Source: Clostridia bacterium
Lineage (GTDB): Bacteria > Bacillota > Clostridia > Christensenellales > UBA1242
Direction: 5' to 3'
DNA: 9,058 nucleotides
Assembly (NCBI GenBank): GCA_016290255.1
Contig: JAEETG010000071.1
Location: forward strand, 1 to 9,058
The notes beneath the pieces are model-generated. The model made no database searches and was not told where the DNA came from. It saw only the letters and a list, made by a program, of their open reading frames with translations. The position numbers and the translations under genes were made by a program. Positions 6,291-9,058 of this stretch are shown here, piece after piece (position 1 is the first letter of the stretch; every line of letters begins with the position of its first letter).

Positions 6291-6782
6291 ATGATGAAAT
6301 TTTTATCAAAAGAATTTGAATTTGGTGGAACAATAGAACAATTAAAGCAAGGTAAAGGAGATTATTTAGGAGTATATATTATTGTTAAACCAAGTGATTT
6401 TGGTGATATTCATTTTGAGGAGAATTATTATAAAGCAAAAAGAAAAAAGAAAGATGAAGAGGTGGACCTTAATTACCCACTTTGTAATCTTAAGCAAAAA
6501 TGGGTTGAGAAGGCGAACATTTTATATATAGGTAAATCGAAATCAAAATCTGTGCGAAAACGCATGATAGAACATATTGAAATGTACACCTGGGATGAAA
6601 AGAATAGTGGGTATAATAATGTGCCTGCACGTGGCGGAAGAAGTGTTGGTCAAATACAAAACTTCAAGAAATTACAGGTGTGGTATTTGAAGTGCGAAAA
6701 CCAAGATAAAACAGAAAAAGAATTGTTAAACACATTTGAAAAGCAATATGGAAAATTGCCATTTGCAAATAGGAAACATTAA
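6291..6782 (+). CDS. GIY-YIG-like nuclease-fold protein
   Basis: 163 residues (162 if started at 6294). The core elements of a GIY-YIG domain are visible: GVYII (27-31) as the first motif, LYIGKSKS (78-85) as the second, SVRKRMIEHI (87-96) giving the conserved Arg and His helix, and a C-terminal EKELLNTFEKQYGKLPFAN (142-160) with the E...P..N ending of the family. A roughly 45-residue Lys/Glu-rich insert (32-76) separates the two motifs, more than in the compact UvrC or homing-type domain. Family members cut DNA or RNA; no target-binding domain is seen. Leucine is TTA in 6 of 12 codons, very unlike the upstream gene. It precedes the DUF1810 gene by 19 bases and is probably cotranscribed with it. 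The activity is inferred from motifs only. Confidence 0.8.
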   Translation: MMKFLSKEFEFGGTIEQLKQGKGDYLGVYIIVKPSDFGDIHFEENYYKAKRKKKDEEVDLNYPLCNLKQKWVEKANILYIGKSKSKSVRKRMIEHIEMYTWDEKNSGYNNVPARGGRSVGQIQNFKKLQVWYLKCENQDKTEKELLNTFEKQYGKLPFANRKH

Positions 6783-6801
6783 AACATGAAAAGGTGGTTT
6801 T

Positions 6802-7239
6802 ATGGATAAAGACGCACACAATTTGAAGCGATTTATTATCGCCCAAAATAATGTTTATGGAAAAGTTCTTGAAGAATTAAAAAGTGGGTGTAAGGAAACA
6901 CATTGGATGTGGTTTATATTCCCGCAATTAAAAGGGCTGGGGAAAAGTGAATTTGCAAATTATTATGCAATCGAGGATGTAAATGAAGCTTTAGCATATA
7001 CAAAAAATATAATTTTGTGGAATAGATATTTAGAGTGCTGTGATATTTTATTAAATTTTGAAAATATAACAATTTATGAAATCTTGGGTGTTATTGATTC
7101 AATTAAATTATGTTCGTCATTAACATTGTTTTATGAGGTATCAAAATTAGATATTTTAAAAAACTTGCTGAATAAATATTTTAATGGTGAAAAATGCGAA
7201 CTTACTTTGAATATATTAAATAAAAAAGACCAACTTTAG
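6802..7239 (+). CDS. DUF1810 family protein
   Basis: 145 residues, the usual size for this family. The signature is clear: NLKRFIIAQNNVYGKVLEEL (7-26), then the THWMWFIFPQLKGLG core (33-47), FANYYAI (51-57) and, near the end, DSIKLCSSLTLFYEV. DUF1810 (COG5579) proteins are small, soluble and uncharacterised; the Trp/Met/Phe-Pro core is highly conserved, but no reaction is established. The start is supported by AAAGGTGG just upstream. Leucine is TTA in 11 of 22 codons, matching the GIY-YIG gene before it and contrasting with 1 in about 35 in the rhodanese-PP-loop gene, so the two likely moved together. The TAG lies inside the loop of the terminator hairpin. Confidence 0.92.
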   Translation: MDKDAHNLKRFIIAQNNVYGKVLEELKSGCKETHWMWFIFPQLKGLGKSEFANYYAIEDVNEALAYTKNIILWNRYLECCDILLNFENITIYEILGVIDSIKLCSSLTLFYEVSKLDILKNLLNKYFNGEKCELTLNILNKKDQL

Positions 7240-7257
7240 TTGGTCTTATATTTTTTG
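7221..7257. terminator. Bidirectional terminator overlapping the DUF1810 stop
   Basis: AAGACCAAC (7226-7234), loop TTTA, GTTGGTCTT (7239-7247): a perfect nine-pair stem. ATATTTTTT follows on the plus strand, and a T run on the minus strand comes from the A run at 7222-7227. It serves the DUF1810 gene and the convergent minus-strand gene at 7291-7617. Confidence 0.9.
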
Positions 7258-7290
7258 GTTTTATTATTTAATCGAGATATAGCAAAAACC

Positions 7291-7617
7291 TTATCTTACT
7301 TGTGTTTGAACGGTGTTTTTGATTGCTTGCATTTTTCTTCTCAGTTCACTTATTTTGTGATTTTTTGGTGTTTTTTGAGATGATTTTTCAACAATATTTT
7401 TAATTCTGCTTTTTTTATATCTTTCAAAACAATCTGATTGTTTAACTGATTTTGCTTTTTGCATTTCTTCTAGGTGTTCTTTCTTTTGCTTTAAGTCCCA
7501 TTCTTCTTTTGAATAAAGAATTTCGTCATCATCTTTCTTTTGGACGTATGTATTATTACAAGGGCGGTGTCTTAAAATAACAATGTCGCCGTCTCTTGTT
7601 TCGTTCATTTTTTGCAT
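7291..7617 (-). CDS. Small basic protein of unknown function
   Basis: 108 residues when started at 7617. That ATG has AAGGAGG (complement of 7624-7630) six bases upstream. The open frame extends to 7680, but that start would lie upstream of the -10 box, so the shorter form is preferred. The N-terminus has a short strand-like stretch (GDIVILRHRPC, 10-20). Residues about 30-60 are charged and helical, possibly coiled coil (SKEEWDLKQKKEHLEEM), and the last 45 residues are strongly basic (many Lys/Arg), which suggests nucleic-acid contact or a partner-binding tail. There are only two cysteines (C20, C63), no membrane helix and no recognised family. It is a single-gene unit with a strong promoter overlapped by an inverted repeat, converging on the GIY-YIG/DUF1810 pair. 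Confidence 0.75.
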   Translation of the reverse strand: MQKMNETRDGDIVILRHRPCNNTYVQKKDDDEILYSKEEWDLKQKKEHLEEMQKAKSVKQSDCFERYKKSRIKNIVEKSSQKTPKNHKISELRRKMQAIKNTVQTQVR

Positions 7618-7646
7618 AATTAACCTCCTTGTTTTTGAGAATAACA

Positions 7647-7663
7647 TTGTGATTATATCACAA
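7647..7663. promoter_or_regulatory. 17-bp inverted repeat over the -10 box (candidate operator)
   Basis: TTGTGAT-TAT-ATCACAA: two perfect seven-base arms around a three-base centre, covering the whole -10 box of the minus-strand promoter. A repressor bound here would block polymerase. Half-sites resemble TGTGA...TCACA, but the spacing is five rather than the six of CRP sites, so it is not a standard CRP box. Confidence 0.6.
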
Positions 7664-7680
7664 AGAAAGATAAAAATCAA
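7652..7680 (-). promoter_or_regulatory. Promoter of the 7291-7617 gene
   Basis: On the minus strand: TTGATT (7680-7675), a 17-base spacer and TATAAT (7657-7652) preceded by TGA, an extended -10. It gives a leader of about 30 bases carrying AAGGAGG. Confidence 0.85.
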
Positions 7681-7755
7681 TATGTTTACTTGGTATTAAA
7701 GGTAAATTTTTTCAAACTAACAAGCATAATGTCGAAAATCAATATGGCAAAACAC
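7681..7755. other. Short intergenic stretch between divergent promoters
   Basis: The space between the -35 box of the minus-strand promoter (7675-7680) and the -35 box of rlmH (7756-7761). I see no gene, hairpin or repeat in it. Confidence 0.6.
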
Positions 7756-7784
7756 TTGAAAAAAGGCTTTTGATTTGTTAATAT
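7756..7784 (+). promoter_or_regulatory. Promoter placing the rlmH transcript start at the ATG
   Basis: TTGAAA (7756-7761), a 17-base spacer and TAATAT (7779-7784) preceded by TGT, an extended -10. The -10 box ends six bases before the rlmH ATG, so transcription would begin at or next to the start codon. An in-frame TAA (7779-7781) inside the -10 box rules out an upstream start. Confidence 0.75.
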
Positions 7785-7790
7785 TATTAT

Positions 7791-8255
7791 ATGAAAAAAG
7801 TAACATTAATATGCGTTGGTTCCATCAAGGAAAAATATCTAAACGATGCCATAAATGAATATAAAAAGCGTATTCAAAAGTTTTTTGATTTAAACATTTT
7901 AGAAATTCCTGAAAGCAAACTTTTATCTTCTCAAAAAGAAATTGAAAAAGCCCTCGATGAAGAGGGCGAAAGAATTTTGGAAAAAGCAAGAGGGAAAACT
8001 TTGGTTTCTCTTTGCGTTGAGGGAAAACATGTGACCAGCGAAGAACTTTCGGATTTTGTTGACCAAAAAACAGATATGGGAGAACTGGTGTTTGTGATTG
8101 GTTCAAGTTTTGGGCTATCCAAAAAAGTTAAACAAAATTCAATCAACCTAAGCTTTTCAAAGCTCACATTTCCTCATCAACTTATGAGGGTTATCTTTTT
8201 GGAACAACTATATCGTGCGGGAACAATCATAAATAACATAACATATCACAAATAA
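7791..8255 (+). CDS. rlmH: 23S rRNA (pseudouridine1915-N3)-methyltransferase RlmH
   Basis: 154 residues, near the usual 155-159. RlmH is a SPOUT-class enzyme that uses S-adenosylmethionine to methylate N3 of pseudouridine 1915 in helix 69 of 23S rRNA on assembled 70S ribosomes. It has the family start (MKKVTLICVGSIKEKYL), VSLCVEGKHVTSEELSDF (72-89), the cofactor-loop region FVIGSSFGLS (101-110), LSFSKLTFPHQLMRVIFLEQLYRA (120-143) forming the trefoil knot, and the invariant YHK ending (152-154). The loop reads IGSSFG rather than the more common IGGxxG. No Shine-Dalgarno site exists, and the promoter sits so close that the mRNA appears leaderless. No GC terminator follows; the next gene has its own promoter. 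Confidence 0.96.
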   Translation: MKKVTLICVGSIKEKYLNDAINEYKKRIQKFFDLNILEIPESKLLSSQKEIEKALDEEGERILEKARGKTLVSLCVEGKHVTSEELSDFVDQKTDMGELVFVIGSSFGLSKKVKQNSINLSFSKLTFPHQLMRVIFLEQLYRAGTIINNITYHK

Positions 8256-8278
8256 TTAAAAAAAATATTATAAATTAT

Positions 8279-8307
8279 TTGACATATTTTTTGCTGCGTG
8301 ATAGTAT
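8279..8307 (+). promoter_or_regulatory. Promoter of the 8339 membrane peptide gene
   Basis: TTGACA (8279-8284, full consensus), a 17-base spacer and TAGTAT (8302-8307) preceded by TGA, an extended -10. Transcription would start near 8314, upstream of AAGGGGG (8324-8330). Confidence 0.9.
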
Positions 8308-8338
8308 ATATATGTATATAAACAAGGGGGAAAAGAAA

Positions 8339-8563
8339 ATGGCAAAATCTTCTAGTGATTATTTTGGTTTGAGTTACATTGTAAGCGTAATTCTTGCAAT
8401 TATTCCAATTACTGCATGGATTTGTGGTGTTGTAACCAGATTTATGGAAGGTAAAATCGTTGCTGGAATTATCCGTATTTTCTTAGGTGGATGGATTCTA
8501 TGGATCCTTGACCTAATCTGGATGATTGTTAACAAAAAGATTATTCGTCTTCTTAACATCTAA
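8339..8563 (+). CDS. Small two-helix membrane protein
   Basis: 74 residues. The ATG at 8339 has AAGGGGGAAAAG in front of it. The frame is open further upstream, but a start there (TTG at 8279) would fall on the -35 box, so 8339 is chosen. The helices are about 12-33 (SYIVSVILAIIPITAWICGV) and 39-64 (GKIVAGIIRIFLGGWILWILDLI). A short basic loop (RFMEGK) joins them and a basic tail (NKKIIRLLNI) follows. The second half, with its Gly-Ile-Ile-Arg-Ile-Phe-Leu-Gly-Gly-Trp run, recalls the TM2-type small membrane proteins of Bacillota, but I cannot name a family with certainty. It has its own strong promoter and terminator. The function is unknown. Confidence 0.85.
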   Translation: MAKSSSDYFGLSYIVSVILAIIPITAWICGVVTRFMEGKIVAGIIRIFLGGWILWILDLIWMIVNKKIIRLLNI

Positions 8564-8593
8564 TAAAAGTGCAATCGCACTTTTATTTTTTTT
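8562..8593 (+). terminator. Strong rho-independent terminator
   Basis: AATAAAAGTGC (8562-8572), loop AATC, GCACTTTTATT (8577-8587): a perfect 11-pair stem starting inside the stop codon of the 8339 gene and followed by a T run. Confidence 0.95.
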
Positions 8594-8615
8594 CTAAAGA
8601 AAGGTTTTGAAATGT

Positions 8616-8629
8616 GATGATATATCATC
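8616..8629. promoter_or_regulatory. 14-bp perfect palindrome abutting the galE -35 box
   Basis: GATGATATATCATC is fully self-complementary and ends on the base before TTGACA (8630). Its position suits a regulator-binding site for the promoter that follows. It has no T run, so it is not a terminator. Confidence 0.5.
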
Positions 8630-8658
8630 TTGACAGAAACGCGTTTTTGCGGTATAAT
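8630..8658 (+). promoter_or_regulatory. Perfect consensus promoter of galE
   Basis: TTGACA (8630-8635), exactly 17 bases, TATAAT (8653-8658). Both hexamers match the consensus fully. This is the only promoter in the window without TGN before the -10. Transcription would start near 8665. Confidence 0.95.
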
Positions 8659-8687
8659 TTTAACCGAAAACAGTTGGTAGGTGCTTT

Positions 8688-9058
8688 ATGAAAGTTTTAG
8701 TAACAGGTGGGCTTGGCTACATTGGTTCACACACAACAACAAAATTGATTGAAAATGGGTTTGAAGTTGTTATTGTTGACAATTTGTCGAACTCAAAAAT
8801 TGAAGTTTTGGACGCAATTGAAGCGATAACTGGCGTTAGGCCAAAATTCTATGAATTTGATGTGAGAGATGAAATAAGGCTTGAGGCTCTTTTTGAGGCA
8901 GAAAGGCCAGAAGCAATCATTCACTTTGCTGGTTTTAAAGCAGTTGGAGAAAGTTGCCAAAAGCCACTTATGTATTATGAAAACAATTTGGGTTCCACTT
9001 TTGCATTATTAAATATGATGCAAAAATATAAAGATTGCAACAAGTTTGTTTTCTCAAG
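8688..9058 (+). CDS. galE: UDP-glucose 4-epimerase GalE, 3'-truncated by window edge
   Basis: The first 123 residues of an expected 330-340 are present. GalE interconverts UDP-glucose and UDP-galactose with bound NAD in the cytoplasm, linking the Leloir pathway to glycan precursor supply. It is a short-chain dehydrogenase/reductase: VTGGLGYIGSH (5-15) is the NAD-binding Gly motif, VIVDNLSNS (28-36) holds the Asp that contacts the NAD ribose, FDVRD (57-61) contacts the adenine, HFAGFKAVGES (79-89) is the typical GalE strand and loop, and YYENNLGSTFALLNMM (96-111) follows. It stops just before the catalytic Ser and Tyr. The Gly motif reads GGLG where GGAG is more common. TAGGTG lies four bases before the ATG, a modest ribosome site. 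A related 4-epimerase of another nucleotide sugar cannot be excluded from this part alone. Confidence 0.93.
   Translation, partial: MKVLVTGGLGYIGSHTTTKLIENGFEVVIVDNLSNSKIEVLDAIEAITGVRPKFYEFDVRDEIRLEALFEAERPEAIIHFAGFKAVGESCQKPLMYYENNLGSTFALLNMMQKYKDCNKFVFS

Noticed and set aside
7291..7680. 129-residue minus-strand reading starting at 7680
   Set aside because: Its start lies in the -35 box, upstream of the probable transcript start. The ATG at 7617 has AAGGAGG at ideal spacing.
8250..8280. AAATAATT...AATTATTT inverted repeat after rlmH as a terminator
   Set aside because: The stem is AT only with a loop of 15 bases and no T run; in such AT-rich DNA it is expected by chance.
8279..8563. 94-residue reading from a TTG at 8279
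   Set aside because: That codon is part of the TTGACA -35 box; the ATG at 8339 follows AAGGGGG.
1..9058. Reassignment or loss of UGA, suggested by 0 of 13 stops being TGA
   Set aside because: All genes translate fully with TGA as stop and the Trp codons checked are TGG. With 13 stops in AT-rich DNA, absence of TGA is not significant.
1..9058. CRISPR arrays, tRNA or rRNA genes, riboswitches, insertion sequences
   Set aside because: No regularly spaced repeats, cloverleaf-type sequences, transposase motifs or long structured leaders were seen on either strand.

Overview
The window reads as an AT-rich, low-GC bacterial chromosome segment. Shine-Dalgarno sites are strong, promoters are sigma-70 type, and most transcription units end in classic hairpin-plus-T-run terminators. 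Small zinc-ribbon membrane proteins, a SPOR-like membrane protein, a groESL operon and rlmH suggest an uncultured Bacillota (Clostridia-like or Bacilli-like). This lineage call is an inference; no rRNA or tRNA gene is present to fix it. All 13 visible stop codons are TAA or TAG, and the Trp codons I checked are TGG.

Layout. (1) 1-267: C-terminal part of a membrane/zinc-ribbon protein, with a terminator. (2) 382-720: small coiled-coil protein of unknown function. It converges on a minus-strand membrane protein with a SPOR-like region (744-1493), and the two share a bidirectional terminator. (3) 1617-3521: groES-groEL with its own promoter and terminator and no visible CIRCE operator. (4) 3612-3956: a second zinc-ribbon membrane protein as a single-gene unit. 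(5) 4063-6254: a two-gene operon. It pairs an unrecognised 338-residue protein, whose N-terminal third resembles an ADP-ribosyltransferase fold, with a rhodanese-PP-loop (TtcA-like) sulfur-transfer fusion. (6) 6291-7239: a GIY-YIG-like protein and a DUF1810 protein. Both use TTA for half of their leucines, against 1 in about 35 in the gene just upstream, which points to recent acquisition. (7) 7291-7617 (minus): small basic protein of unknown function whose -10 box sits inside a 17-bp inverted repeat. (8) 7791-8255: rlmH, apparently transcribed from its own start codon (leaderless). (9) 8339-8563: a two-helix membrane peptide. (10) 8688 to the end: 5' part of galE, behind a perfect consensus promoter with a 14-bp palindrome abutting the -35 box.

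Housekeeping functions (protein folding, tRNA or small-molecule thiolation, ribosome methylation, sugar-nucleotide epimerisation) are interspersed with small lineage-specific genes in short, separately promoted units. Seven of the eight promoters I can place carry a TGN extended -10. The least explained parts are the ART-like/TtcA-like operon, the TTA-rich GIY-YIG/DUF1810 pair, the two palindromic candidate operators and the leaderless rlmH start.
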